A DNA stretch of 64,000 nucleotides from Lachnoanaerobaculum gingivalis. GTDB taxonomy: Bacteria > Bacillota > Clostridia > Lachnospirales > Lachnospiraceae. The notes beneath the pieces were generated by a model that had not been told where the DNA came from, made no database searches, and was given only the letters and a program-made list of their open reading frames with translations. The first letter of the stretch is position 1. Each line of letters begins with the position of its first letter. A program made the position numbers and the translations under genes. The DNA is taken from positions 124,001 to 188,000 of the forward strand of contig NZ_RRCO01000002.1 in NCBI RefSeq assembly GCF_003862475.1, read 5' to 3'. Positions 1 through 9,075 of this stretch are shown piece by piece.

Positions 1-1215
1 AAGATTCATAACAAGTTCCATTAAAGTTTGCTTTTCATCAAGACTTGCAAGAGAATATATATTGTCAAGAGTGTTGTAGAGAAAATGAGGCTTTATCTGT
101 TCATTCACCTTATCTATTTCAATACGGTTTTTCTCTTTTTCAATATCTATCAACTTGTTCTTAAGCTCATTTTGAGACTTCAACATTATGTTAAAATCAC
201 CTATAAGTTCAATCATTTCCGGAGAGTCGGCTTCATAAGAAAATTCTTTCCAATTTCCTTTACTTACAAAGCGTGTATGCTCTACCAAGGCATAAATAGG
301 TTTACTTAAGTTTTTTGCTATATTTTTTGACATAAAAAGTGCCAGTCCGAGAGAAAAGCATGCAGTTATAAAAAAAGCGATTCCGATGGTTAGCGCAGGC
401 TTTATAAAAAAGAAAAGAGGAATAAAATGTACAAGTTTCCAAGGATAAGACTTTAAAGGCATTGTATTTATAAAGCCGTAACCTGAAAAAATATGTCCTG
501 ATTTTCCTAATTTTACTGCACCTATTATAGTGTCCGTAAGAGTATTTTTCTCATTCAGATAGTCGGATTTACTTATAATATCATACTCATTATCTACAAG
601 CAGATAGAGAGAACTTGAGGTATCCGATACCGCATATATATCGGATATACTTTTTTCAGAGATTATAAGCTCTATATAGCCGTAGAGGTCGCCGCTCCTG
701 TAGTCGTATATCGGATGCACATATGAGAAAGTGTCGATCAAATTATCGCTGGAATTATCAAACTTTTTTGTGGCAAACCACTTGCCGCCTGTTACACGTA
801 TAGCTTTAAAATCACTTGGGTACTGCTTCCTTTCAGAACTCATTATAATACTGTAGTCCTTATCATATATGCTTATACCGTAAATATACGGAGCCGGATA
901 TATAAGTTTGTAGATTTCAAGGCTCATATTGATTTTTTGAACAGAGAAACCGTCTGTATTATTATAATAAATGTCAAAGCCATGCTGTATAACATCATTG
1001 TTTAAAAGAAGTCTTGAATAGTGGGTTGCTGAAGTAAAGTAGTGATCCAGACGATTTTCTATATGGCTAAGCTGTATATCTGAAGCCTCAATTCTATCGT
1101 CTGTATAATAGAATATAAATATAATACTAGTAATAAAAAACAGTATACCTACAGGAAGCAACACCATAAGCCTGAGGCCGTCAAACAGTTGCAGATAAAT
1201 ACTCTTACTTTTCAA
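1..1215 (-). CDS. YesM-type sensor histidine kinase (partial, 3' end off window)
   Basis: Membrane sensor kinase that would phosphorylate an AraC-type YesN response regulator controlling the divergent sugar transporter. Reading the minus strand from a TTG at 1215 (AGGAG six bases upstream) gives 405 open codons up to the window edge. An N-terminal membrane segment (about residues 12-32) is followed by an extracellular sensor region, a second membrane segment near residue 290, a HAMP-like linker and the start of the His_kinase domain with the phospho-acceptor motif QIKPHFLYNTLDN. The catalytic ATPase domain lies outside the window. The family normally pairs with a YesN regulator, which is not in view and may lie to the left. 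An in-frame TTG at 1221 touches the ribosome site, so 1215 is preferred. The ORF is easy to miss because no ATG starts it. Confidence 0.88.
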   Translation of the reverse strand, partial: MKSKSIYLQLFDGLRLMVLLPVGILFFITSIIFIFYYTDDRIEASDIQLSHIENRLDHYFTSATHYSRLLLNNDVIQHGFDIYYNNTDGFSVQKINMSLEIYKLIYPAPYIYGISIYDKDYSIIMSSERKQYPSDFKAIRVTGGKWFATKKFDNSSDNLIDTFSYVHPIYDYRSGDLYGYIELIISEKSISDIYAVSDTSSSLYLLVDNEYDIISKSDYLNEKNTLTDTIIGAVKLGKSGHIFSGYGFINTMPLKSYPWKLVHFIPLFFFIKPALTIGIAFFITACFSLGLALFMSKNIAKNLSKPIYALVEHTRFVSKGNWKEFSYEADSPEMIELIGDFNIMLKSQNELKNKLIDIEKEKNRIEIDKVNEQIKPHFLYNTLDNIYSLASLDEKQTLMELVMNL

Positions 1216-1381
1216 ACTCAACTCCTAAAAATAGCAATAAATAACCTTATATTTTCAACTTTGTTTAAAATATAACTATTGATATGCTTTTTAATCAAAA
1301 ATTTATTGAAATAATTATACATGGGTGAGTTTAAAATGACAAGAAATCTATAAAAATTCCATGGGATGTAAAACTCTAAAT

Positions 1382-1390
1382 TGCTATAAT
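1382..1390 (+). promoter_or_regulatory. Extended -10 promoter for the sugar ABC operon
   Basis: TGCTATAAT matches the extended -10 form TGnTATAAT, 41 bases before the lipoprotein ATG at 1432. No good -35 box is present 17 bases upstream, which suits an activator-dependent promoter such as one driven by a YesN-type regulator. The remainder of the 216-base divergent gap (1216-1431) shows no clear operator or catabolite (cre) site. Confidence 0.4.
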
Positions 1391-1431
1391 CAAAGCATAA
1401 ATTTTGTATCGTGTTTTTTAAGGAGGAGTTT

Positions 1432-2790
1432 ATGAAGTTAAAGAAAATTGCGATGCTGGGTATGACATTGGCACTATCAATCGGAGCACTTGCGGCTTGC
1501 GGATCAGGAAGCAAGGGAGGCGGTGAATCACAAAAGGCAGCCGATTCTGCAAACGGTTCGGGTGATTCAAATGAAAAGATTAAGATAAGATTACTTACCC
1601 GTATGGCGGGAACTTCAGATATTGTAAAAATCTACAACGGTATTATAGATGAATTTAAGGCGAAGCATCCTGAAGTTGAGATAATTGATGACTCACAGGG
1701 TGATGAGAGCGCATTTAACAATATCTTATCAACAGATATGGCTTCAGGTAAGATGGCAAATATCTATCGTGTTCAGGGTGTTGCAAATCTTCAAAAGTAT
1801 ATTGATAACGGATTCTTATTGGATGTTACACCATATCTTGAAGCGGACCCTGAGTGGGGAAAGAGCTTTGCACCGGGAGCTTTGTCATACTACAGTGTTC
1901 CGGGTAAAGAGGGAACTTATGCTATTCCTATGGAGTCGGGTCTTATAGGTGTTTATTATCATGAGGATATATTAAAAGAGGCAGGAGTTGAAAAATTCCC
2001 TGAGACATGGGATGAGCTTTTAGCAGCAATAGATAAATTAAATGCTAACGGTGTTACACCGATTGCTTTAGGCGAGAGCTCAAACTATATGGGCGGACAT
2101 TTACATGATCAGATTTTCTATAAGTGGCTTGGAACAGAGGCTGCAAAGGAACTTGGAAACAGAAGCAAGAAGTGGACAGATCCTGATGTTGTACAGACAC
2201 TTCAGTATATCAAGGATTTAATTGATGCTAAGGCTTTTGATCCTAATGCTGTAGGTATGCAGGATGATGTGGCGATGACAGCTTTCCAAAACGGTGAGGC
2301 TGCAATGGTAGTTACAGGACCTTGGATGATCGGAAGATTTACAGATCCTGAGAAGACACCTGTACATGAGGATATCAAACTTGCTAAATTCCCGTATTTC
2401 AAAGAGAAACCTGAATACAAGAACTATGATATGCAGGTAATCAGCCCATATATGATAAACGGAAAGCTTGAAGGAAAAGAATTGGAGCTTACAATTGAAC
2501 TTGTAAAAATGCTCACAAGCAAAGAAGCGGCAAAGAAATACGCAGAAGAAGCGCAGTTTATTATGCCTATAGAGGATGTAGATATTGATGAGAGCAAGGT
2601 GACTCCTTTGTTTTTGGAAAGTATGAAGCTTGGTGCTACAAGTGAGGGTATCGGAGTTGATGTATTTGACTTTGATGAACTTACATCTATGCAGGACAGA
2701 ACAAGAAACTCAATTATGAGCTTGTTTACAGGATCAAGTGCAGAGGAAGCCGCTGCCGAGATTCAGGCTGAGATAGATAGTGCAAAATAA
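1432..2790 (+). CDS. Extracellular sugar-binding lipoprotein of ABC importer
   Basis: Substrate-binding protein of a carbohydrate ABC importer (SBP_bac_1/8 family), tethered outside the membrane. It has 452 residues and begins with a lipoprotein signal ending LAAC, so the mature chain starts at Cys23; a Gly/Ser-rich linker follows. The start at 1432 is chosen over the in-frame GTG at 1411 because AGGAGG at 1421-1426 sits just upstream of the ATG and would otherwise be inside the gene. Two permease genes follow. No ATPase gene is nearby, so a shared MsmK-type ATPase encoded elsewhere is expected. Substrate cannot be read from sequence, but the downstream fucosidase suggests a fucosylated oligosaccharide or related glycan. 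Confidence 0.9.
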   Translation: MKLKKIAMLGMTLALSIGALAACGSGSKGGGESQKAADSANGSGDSNEKIKIRLLTRMAGTSDIVKIYNGIIDEFKAKHPEVEIIDDSQGDESAFNNILSTDMASGKMANIYRVQGVANLQKYIDNGFLLDVTPYLEADPEWGKSFAPGALSYYSVPGKEGTYAIPMESGLIGVYYHEDILKEAGVEKFPETWDELLAAIDKLNANGVTPIALGESSNYMGGHLHDQIFYKWLGTEAAKELGNRSKKWTDPDVVQTLQYIKDLIDAKAFDPNAVGMQDDVAMTAFQNGEAAMVVTGPWMIGRFTDPEKTPVHEDIKLAKFPYFKEKPEYKNYDMQVISPYMINGKLEGKELELTIELVKMLTSKEAAKKYAEEAQFIMPIEDVDIDESKVTPLFLESMKLGATSEGIGVDVFDFDELTSMQDRTRNSIMSLFTGSSAEEAAAEIQAEIDSAK

Positions 2791-2794
2791 GAAT

Positions 2795-2868
2795 AGCTTA
2801 GACCCGAAATATAGACTAAGCTTTTAGAGGTATTAGAGCTGTTTGATTTTACAAACAGCTCTATTTTA
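2795..2868 (+). terminator. Tandem hairpins between binding protein and permeases
   Basis: Two inverted repeats lie in the 95-base gap: AGCTTAG at 2795-2801 with CTAAGCT at 2816-2822, and AGAGCTGTTTG at 2835-2845 with CAAACAGCTCT at 2852-2862 followed by ATTTTAAA. The U-run is weak, so partial termination or 3' mRNA stabilisation is more likely than full stop. Such a site commonly lets the binding protein be made in excess of the permeases. Confidence 0.6.
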
Positions 2869-2885
2869 AATATTAAGGAGACAAA

Positions 2886-3776
2886 ATGATAAAGTTAAAA
2901 ACCACCAAAGCAAAATTCACGATTTTTTTATTTATCTTGCCGGCATTACTTCTATATACGATATTCCAGCTTATACCTATAGCCGGAGGAATATACTTCT
3001 CCTTTGTAGAGTGGGACGGACTGGCAGGTACCAAGCTGACATTTGTAGGTTTTGATAATTATATAAGTGCATTTCACAATAAGCAGTTTATTCTTTCACT
3101 TTCAAATATGGCAAGAATGGTAGTATTCAGTGTGCTTTTACACACACCTATAGCGCTTCTTTTGGCTGTAGCCGTAAATGCAAAGCTTAAGGGATACAGA
3201 TTGTTTAAAACAATATTTTTTGTACCTACGGTTTTTCCTATGACTGCAATAGGTCTTATGTGGTACTTTGTTTTCATGCCTACAGGTGCACTTAATACTT
3301 TGCTTACAAATATGGGCTTGAAGCAGTTTGCAATTCCTTGGCTGGTAAATAAAGCAACCGCAATGAATACAATCGTAGGTGTAAATGTATGGGCGGGGAT
3401 CGGTTATTATATGGTAATCATATTGGCAGGACTTACAGTAATTCCGAAAGACTTATATGAGGCGGCATCTATTGACGGTGCCAATCCGGTACAGATGTTT
3501 TTCAATGTTACAATTCCTATGCTAAAGCCGACTTTGATTATGTGTATAGTAATGGACATTATCGGAAGTGTAAAGGTATTCGATCTTGTGTATGCAATGA
3601 CAAGCGGAGGTCCGAACGGACTTACAAACCTGCCGACAACTCTTATGATAAGTGAGGCGTTTAAATACAGCCATTATGGTGTAGGTTCAGCTATAGGTAT
3701 AATTATTATGCTTATATGTTTGGTGGGAACGGTTGGAAGTAATACATTATTAAACAGAGGAAGGAGAGTGGACTGA
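2886..3776 (+). CDS. Sugar ABC transporter permease, MalF/UgpA type
   Basis: Inner-membrane subunit of the carbohydrate importer (CUT1 type), 296 residues with about six membrane helices. The ATPase-contact EAA loop is visible as EAASIDGANPVQMF followed by TIPML near residue 200. The ATG follows AAGGAG with normal spacing. It is the first of two permeases and ends one base before the second permease's ATG (TGA-T-ATG), so the two are translationally linked. The N-terminal hydrophobic segment and the conserved YxSF region after it are typical of MalF-like partners. Confidence 0.92.
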   Translation: MIKLKTTKAKFTIFLFILPALLLYTIFQLIPIAGGIYFSFVEWDGLAGTKLTFVGFDNYISAFHNKQFILSLSNMARMVVFSVLLHTPIALLLAVAVNAKLKGYRLFKTIFFVPTVFPMTAIGLMWYFVFMPTGALNTLLTNMGLKQFAIPWLVNKATAMNTIVGVNVWAGIGYYMVIILAGLTVIPKDLYEAASIDGANPVQMFFNVTIPMLKPTLIMCIVMDIIGSVKVFDLVYAMTSGGPNGLTNLPTTLMISEAFKYSHYGVGSAIGIIIMLICLVGTVGSNTLLNRGRRVD

Positions 3777-3777
3777 T

Positions 3778-4608
3778 ATGAAAAAATCAAATATAAGTAT
3801 GAAGGTAATAGCATATACTTTCCTGATTATTATGGCAATAATATTTATAATGCCTATGTTATTTACTATTATTTCTTCTTTGAAAACAAAACTGGATATA
3901 TTCTCAGATCCTTTTGCACTGCCGAAGAATCCGCAGTGGAGCAATTATTTTATAGCATGGAAAGATGCAAACATGAGTGCTTACTTTATAAACTCTGTTA
4001 TACAATCAGGATCGACTGTTATTTTAACAAGTTTGATTTCAACAATGGCAGCATATGCTCTGGCAAGATTTGATTTTAAACTTAATAAGGTGCTGGTATT
4101 GGTATTTATGCTTGGAATGATGGTACCTATGCATACTATCTTGGTTCCGGTATCTTATATCATTGGATTGTTTAATCTGAAAAATAATATTTTTGCACTG
4201 GTACTTGTTTATGTTGCATTTAATCTTCCTTTCAGCATTATGGTAATGATAACCTTTATGAAGGGAGTTAACCGTTCTTTAGAAGAGGCTGCTATTATAG
4301 ATGGGGCAAATTATTTTCAGATTTATTCTAAGATAATGATACCTCTTACATTGCCTGCTATATCCACTATTTCTATATTTAACTTTATGGGCGCATGGAA
4401 TAATATACTTTTCCCGCTTCTCTTTATCAATGATAAGAGACTTCGCCCTATTTCACTCGGACTTTTAAATTTTAACGGTGAGAGAGGCTCTGAATACGGT
4501 CTTATGATGGCAGGTATAGTTATAACAGTTGCAGTACCTCTTGCAATATATCTTTTATTCCAGGAAAAGGTTGAGAGCGGTCTTGCAGCAGGTGCGGTAA
4601 AGGAGTAA
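3778..4608 (+). CDS. Sugar ABC transporter permease, MalG/UgpE type
   Basis: Second membrane subunit of the same importer, 276 residues, six predicted helices. The EAA loop reads EEAAIIDGANYFQIYSK followed by IPL at about residues 170-190, as in MalG-type subunits. It directly follows the MalF-type gene and is followed two bases later by the transglutaminase-like gene, so all belong to one transcript. Its partner lipoprotein is at 1432. Confidence 0.92.
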   Translation: MKKSNISMKVIAYTFLIIMAIIFIMPMLFTIISSLKTKLDIFSDPFALPKNPQWSNYFIAWKDANMSAYFINSVIQSGSTVILTSLISTMAAYALARFDFKLNKVLVLVFMLGMMVPMHTILVPVSYIIGLFNLKNNIFALVLVYVAFNLPFSIMVMITFMKGVNRSLEEAAIIDGANYFQIYSKIMIPLTLPAISTISIFNFMGAWNNILFPLLFINDKRLRPISLGLLNFNGERGSEYGLMMAGIVITVAVPLAIYLLFQEKVESGLAAGAVKE

Positions 4609-4610
4609 AT

Positions 4611-6950
4611 ATGTGTGAATATTTTATTGAGATGGTAGACAGACTTAAAAATCATCCTTTTGCTGATTCAATAAAGAGCTTTATTTTGAGTTTTGAAGAT
4701 GAAGAACTTAAAAAATATTTGTCATTTTTATATTTACATATGCCGTATGCGGATATAGCAAATGTTGATAAGGAAGTGATTTTAGATTATGCAAAGTCAG
4801 GTGTAAACCTAAGAAATACATTATGTAAAGATCTGGATGAGGATATATTTTTAAACTATGTTTTATTTCATAGAATAGGCAGTGAAAAAATAGTTGCAAA
4901 CAGGACTTTTTTCTATGATCTTATAAAGGATATGCTTGGAGAATCCGAGACGGAAAATATTCTAAAACTCAACTATTTCTGTGGAAAAAATGTAACCTAC
5001 AGAACTACTGATATAAGAACTTTGGATCCTATAACAGTTTATAAATCCTCTTTTGGCAGATGCGGTGAAGAATCTATTTTTGCAGTATCTGTATTCAGAG
5101 CGGCAGGTATACCTGCAAGACAGATCTATGTACCGCTTTGGGCTCATTGTGATGACAATCATGCATGGGTGGAGGTGTATGTGGATAATGACTGGCATTA
5201 TCTTGGAGCATGTGAACCTGAAGAAATACTTGATAAAGGCTGGTTTGATGATGCTTCAGCCAGATCAATGATAGTAAAAAATATTTTATATGGAAATATT
5301 AAAAAAGAGTCAAAGGACTATCTGGGCCTTAATGCAGGACTTTATGAGATAAACCAAACAAAAAGATATGCCGATACAAAGCATATAAAAATATATCTAT
5401 ATGCAGGAGATAAAATTCTTTCAAATTTTGATTTTAATATCTGTCTTATGAATTTTTCAATGTTCTCGCCTATAATAAAGGCAAGGACTGATGAATCCGG
5501 ATTATATGAGACTGATATTGGTATAGGACATATATTTCTTAGTATGTTTATTGAAAAAAACTATATTATACCGATTGATCTTAAGGAAAATAATGTTTTT
5601 TATGTCGATATAAACGATTTTGCACCTAAGTATAATGAATATAAGGAAATCTTTATCAATGTTCCTCAGGCAAGTACAAGAAACAGAAAAAAATCTCCTA
5701 AAAAAAGAGAAAGTGAATACAAGATAAAGGAATTTCCAAATGATACAGTAAGAAAAACGGCTGTATCTGAAGGAATGGATAAACTTTGGAATATACTCTC
5801 AGAGAAGGATAAGAGAGATATAAGTATAGAGGTACTTAGGGACTGCTTTGATTCAAAGAATATTTATAATGTAAATAGAGAAATATATTTAAACTATATT
5901 CAAAATCCCAAAGTTTATTTTGAAAATCTTACACCATGCAGACATGTTTTCAGAGATAAATTTACAGACATAGAATCTTTACTGGAATTTGTTAAAGGTA
6001 TAAGTCTTACAAGGGAAAAGCCGATTACAGAAGCAATGGGAGTATATAAAACAAGGATTTCAAATGCACTTTCTGTGAAGATTTTTGCCGTTAATGTACT
6101 AAGAAGTATGGGAATAGCTTCTAAACTTGTAAATGCTGATGTGTATATATATGAAAATGAAGAATTCAGATTGCTATCTGAACTTTCCAAGATACTTGAT
6201 ACTTTAAAGTATATAGACAGTTGCTGTATCAGGGAAGAGCTTACAAATACAAAAATGTCTCATTTACATATTGAGGGAGATCTTAGCGGATTTGGAGAAT
6301 CATTTTCAATCTCAAAATTTGACAGCTTTGAAAATAATCTTATATCTCTTGATAAGAGCAGTATTAAAGAGCATATGGAATTGCCCGCCGGAGAGTATGT
6401 ATTGGCAACTCAAAACAGATTACCGAACGGAAATATATGTGCAAAATATAATATATTGAACTTAGAACCAGATACTGAAAATAAGGTTAAATTGGAATAT
6501 ATGCAGGCTGATATAAATGATATGCTTTCTGAATTTATATTGCCAAGGGAACTGGAGGAGAGGTTAAATATTTCTGATGACAATGATAAGATAAGGCTTA
6601 TTATGTGGATGAAGGAAGAAGAGGAACCGTCACAACATATTGCAAACGATCTTTTGATAAAAGAAGATCTTTTAAAGAATATGAAGCTGGATCTTATTTT
6701 TACAAATGAATTTGAAAATAAAGACAGTGCAATAAATGAACTGTTGAAAAAAAGCCTGTACAATAATGTTCATACAAATTTCGGTGAGGATCTACAGGAG
6801 GCATTTGGAAGAAGTACTTTTGTAAATCATGAGACTTTGCCTATAGTAGCCCTTTGTAAGGGTAAAAAGGCTGTATATGCTTTTAGCGGTTATCAGGTAG
6901 GAAGCGGAAATTTAATAGAAAAGATTAGTGAACTTATAGAGGAGAAGTGA
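4611..6950 (+). CDS. Transglutaminase-like cysteine peptidase-fold protein
   Basis: Large (779 residues) cytoplasmic-looking protein with no signal peptide. The first half holds a transglutaminase-like core: Cys151 in FGRCGEES, His184 in DDNHAWVEVYV, then a conserved WHYLGACEPEE acidic segment. This Cys-His-acid arrangement is known in peptidases and amidases of the transglutaminase superfamily. The second half (about 400-560) looks like a decayed copy: YKTRISNALSVKIFAV NVLRSMGIASKLV parallels the first core but lacks the Cys and the HAW motif. The C-terminal 100 residues are not recognised. It sits between the permeases and the fucosidase and overlaps the latter by one base, so a role in processing glycopeptide or peptide-linked glycan after import is plausible; no activity is proven by sequence. 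Confidence 0.75.
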   Translation: MCEYFIEMVDRLKNHPFADSIKSFILSFEDEELKKYLSFLYLHMPYADIANVDKEVILDYAKSGVNLRNTLCKDLDEDIFLNYVLFHRIGSEKIVANRTFFYDLIKDMLGESETENILKLNYFCGKNVTYRTTDIRTLDPITVYKSSFGRCGEESIFAVSVFRAAGIPARQIYVPLWAHCDDNHAWVEVYVDNDWHYLGACEPEEILDKGWFDDASARSMIVKNILYGNIKKESKDYLGLNAGLYEINQTKRYADTKHIKIYLYAGDKILSNFDFNICLMNFSMFSPIIKARTDESGLYETDIGIGHIFLSMFIEKNYIIPIDLKENNVFYVDINDFAPKYNEYKEIFINVPQASTRNRKKSPKKRESEYKIKEFPNDTVRKTAVSEGMDKLWNILSEKDKRDISIEVLRDCFDSKNIYNVNREIYLNYIQNPKVYFENLTPCRHVFRDKFTDIESLLEFVKGISLTREKPITEAMGVYKTRISNALSVKIFAVNVLRSMGIASKLVNADVYIYENEEFRLLSELSKILDTLKYIDSCCIREELTNTKMSHLHIEGDLSGFGESFSISKFDSFENNLISLDKSSIKEHMELPAGEYVLATQNRLPNGNICAKYNILNLEPDTENKVKLEYMQADINDMLSEFILPRELEERLNISDDNDKIRLIMWMKEEEEPSQHIANDLLIKEDLLKNMKLDLIFTNEFENKDSAINELLKKSLYNNVHTNFGEDLQEAFGRSTFVNHETLPIVALCKGKKAVYAFSGYQVGSGNLIEKISELIEEK

Positions 6951-8260
6951 TGAATAAGCTTATTGAAGAGAGAACAAGAAGAACCGAGTGGTATAGGGAT
7001 GCAAGATTCGGTATGTTTATACACTGGGGACTTTATGCCATACCGGCAAGAGGAGAATGGGTACGTTCAAGAGAGAGGATAAAAAAAGAGAACTATGATT
7101 ATTTAATGGATGAGTTTTCCTGTGAGAATTATGATCCCAAGGAATGGGCAAGACTTGCAAAAAAGGCCGGCATGAAATATGCGGTGTTGACAGCTAAGCA
7201 CCATGACGGATTCTGCCTTTATGACAGTAAGGTGAGTGATTTTAATTCTATGAATGCGGCATGTCACAGAGATCTTGTAAAAGAGTTTTTGGACGCATTC
7301 AGAGCGGAGGGTATAAAGGTCGGTCTTTATTTTTCACTGCTTGACTGGAGACATGAGGACTATCCTCACTACGGTGATATGCACCACCCCATGAGAGATA
7401 ATGAGGAGTGGAAGGGATATAATCACAATTTTGATAATTATCTTGATTTCATGCATGCTCAAATAAAAGAACTTGTAACCGGATATGGAAAGCTTGATTT
7501 GATGTGGTTTGATTTTTCCTACGGTCCTATGAACTGTGATAAGTGGAAGGCAAAGGAACTTATGGAGATGGTAAGAGAGTATCAGCCGGATATTATCACA
7601 GATAACAGACTTGAGGGCAGTGCTGAATATGCAGGTACAATCAAAACATTAAACCCAAGTACTTATGCAGGTGATTTTGCATCACCGGAGCAAATGATAC
7701 CACCGGAGGGAATTGTGGATGAAGCAGGTAACTCAATTCCTTGGGAGGCTTGTATCACTATGAATAATAACTGGGGATATCATGCTCATGATAAGCATTT
7801 TAAATCCGACAAGCTTATAATCAGAATGCTTGTGGAATGTGTAAGCAAGAACGGAAATCTTATTTTAAATGTCGGACCTAAGGCAAATGGAGAAATACCG
7901 AAGGAATCTGTTGAAATACTCGAAAAAGTCGGTGATTGGATGAAGGAAAACTCAAAGAGTATTTACGGATGCGGAATTTCGGAATATAATAAACCTGAGT
8001 GGGGTAGATTTACTCAAAACGGTAAGTTTTTATATGCACATGTGTTTGAGGAACAGGCAGGTGCTATAGCTTTATGTAATATGGTCGGTAAAATAAAGAA
8101 GATGCGTCTTTTAAGAGATGGAAGTGAAATATTGCAAAGTAATTACTGGAATTTGAAGGAATTTGCAAAGGATGCTTTCTTCTTCTTTGATACATCTGCA
8201 AGTGATTGTTATCCACTTCCGGATGATAGAGATTCTGTGGTGGAGATAGAATTGAAATAG
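6950..8260 (+). CDS. GH29 alpha-L-fucosidase
   Basis: Retaining alpha-L-fucosidase that cuts terminal L-fucose from glycans. The 436-residue chain has no signal peptide, so it acts inside the cell on imported oligosaccharide. GH29 signatures are visible: RFGMFIHWGLYAIPARGEW near residue 19, AKHHDGFCLYDS with His84-His85, LDLMWFDFSYG with the likely nucleophile Asp188, and NLILNVGPKANGEIP late in the barrel. The ATG at 6950 shares its A with the preceding TGA stop; GGAG at 6941-6944 gives good spacing, better than the GTG at 6947. The chain ends soon after the barrel with only a short beta domain. The acid/base residue varies between GH29 subfamilies and I do not assign it. Confidence 0.93.
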   Translation: MNKLIEERTRRTEWYRDARFGMFIHWGLYAIPARGEWVRSRERIKKENYDYLMDEFSCENYDPKEWARLAKKAGMKYAVLTAKHHDGFCLYDSKVSDFNSMNAACHRDLVKEFLDAFRAEGIKVGLYFSLLDWRHEDYPHYGDMHHPMRDNEEWKGYNHNFDNYLDFMHAQIKELVTGYGKLDLMWFDFSYGPMNCDKWKAKELMEMVREYQPDIITDNRLEGSAEYAGTIKTLNPSTYAGDFASPEQMIPPEGIVDEAGNSIPWEACITMNNNWGYHAHDKHFKSDKLIIRMLVECVSKNGNLILNVGPKANGEIPKESVEILEKVGDWMKENSKSIYGCGISEYNKPEWGRFTQNGKFLYAHVFEEQAGAIALCNMVGKIKKMRLLRDGSEILQSNYWNLKEFAKDAFFFFDTSASDCYPLPDDRDSVVEIELK

Positions 8261-8268
8261 GAGATAAT

Positions 8269-8946
8269 ATGATTTTAGAGGCTTGTATTGAAAATATTAC
8301 TTATTTGAAGGAAGTAGTAAATGCCGGAGCAAAAAGAATTGAGCTTTGCGACAATTTGGCTGTAGGAGGAACTACAGTAAGTGTCGGAGTAAGAGACTAT
8401 GCCAAGTATTTTTGTGATTCAAATAATGTAGAGCTTGCGGTCATGATAAGAGCCAGAGGCGGAAACTTTGTATATAACAATATTGAAAAAGCGGTTATGT
8501 ACAATGATTTAAAGGATATGGCAAAACAAGGTGTAAAAAGAGCCGTTATAGGTGCTTTGAAAGAGGACGGAGAACTTGACAAGGAATTTATTAAAGAACT
8601 TGTGGGTGCGCCTAAGTTTTTCAGAAAAGATATGGATTTTACATTCCATATGGCCTTTGATCAAATAGGTGTGGGATTAAAGCCTGAGGAGGCTCTTGAA
8701 AAAAGACTGGAAGCAATAAAAACATTATCAAAACTTGGAATAGATACCATCCTTACACATGGTTATCATGAAAATAATGATATATTTGATAATATAGATA
8801 CTCTAAAAGCATATATTGAATGTGGAAATGAATGCCATGTGGATATAATGCCCGGTGGTGGTGTAAGCTTTAAAAATCTGGATAAATTAATAAAGAAGCT
8901 CCCTAATATAGTTGCGGTACATGGAACTAAGATAGTGGAGATATAA
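8269..8946 (+). CDS. cutC: CutC-family TIM-barrel protein
   Basis: Member of the CutC family (225 residues), a TIM-barrel protein first linked to copper tolerance but with no settled enzyme activity. The N-terminus MILEACIENI and the block GAKRIELCDNLAVGGTT are family hallmarks. In Firmicutes it is often found within sugar-use clusters, as here, where it follows the fucosidase by eight bases and ends the operon. A role in handling a sugar or sugar phosphate would fit that context better than copper, but this is inference. Confidence 0.85.
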   Translation: MILEACIENITYLKEVVNAGAKRIELCDNLAVGGTTVSVGVRDYAKYFCDSNNVELAVMIRARGGNFVYNNIEKAVMYNDLKDMAKQGVKRAVIGALKEDGELDKEFIKELVGAPKFFRKDMDFTFHMAFDQIGVGLKPEEALEKRLEAIKTLSKLGIDTILTHGYHENNDIFDNIDTLKAYIECGNECHVDIMPGGGVSFKNLDKLIKKLPNIVAVHGTKIVEI

Positions 8947-8953
8947 TGTGATG

Positions 8954-8987
8954 AAAAACAGCAACAAGTTTAAGTTGCTGTTTTTCT
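8954..8987 (+). terminator. Rho-independent terminator after cutC
   Basis: AACAGCAAC paired with GTTGCTGTT around the loop AAGTTTAA, followed by a T-run (8981-8985). It ends the glycan operon. Confidence 0.88.
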
Positions 8988-9008
8988 TAAATTATTCCCA
9001 AGGCTTTA

Positions 9009-9037
9009 TTGACTTGTAAAAGAGAAATAAGTATAAT
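9009..9037 (+). promoter_or_regulatory. Sigma-A promoter of the yicC-gmk-rpoZ operon
   Basis: TTGACT (9009-9014), a 17-base spacer and TATAAT (9032-9037), 39 bases before the yicC start. Near-consensus, as expected for constitutive housekeeping genes. Confidence 0.8.
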
Positions 9038-9075
9038 CAAGTGTATATGTCATAAACCTGAATGGAGATAAAACA

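Noticed and set aside
28-309. 93-codon plus-strand ORF at the window start
   Set aside because: It is antisense to the HAMP and histidine region of the YesM-type kinase, which shows real domain structure; the plus ORF has no ribosome site.
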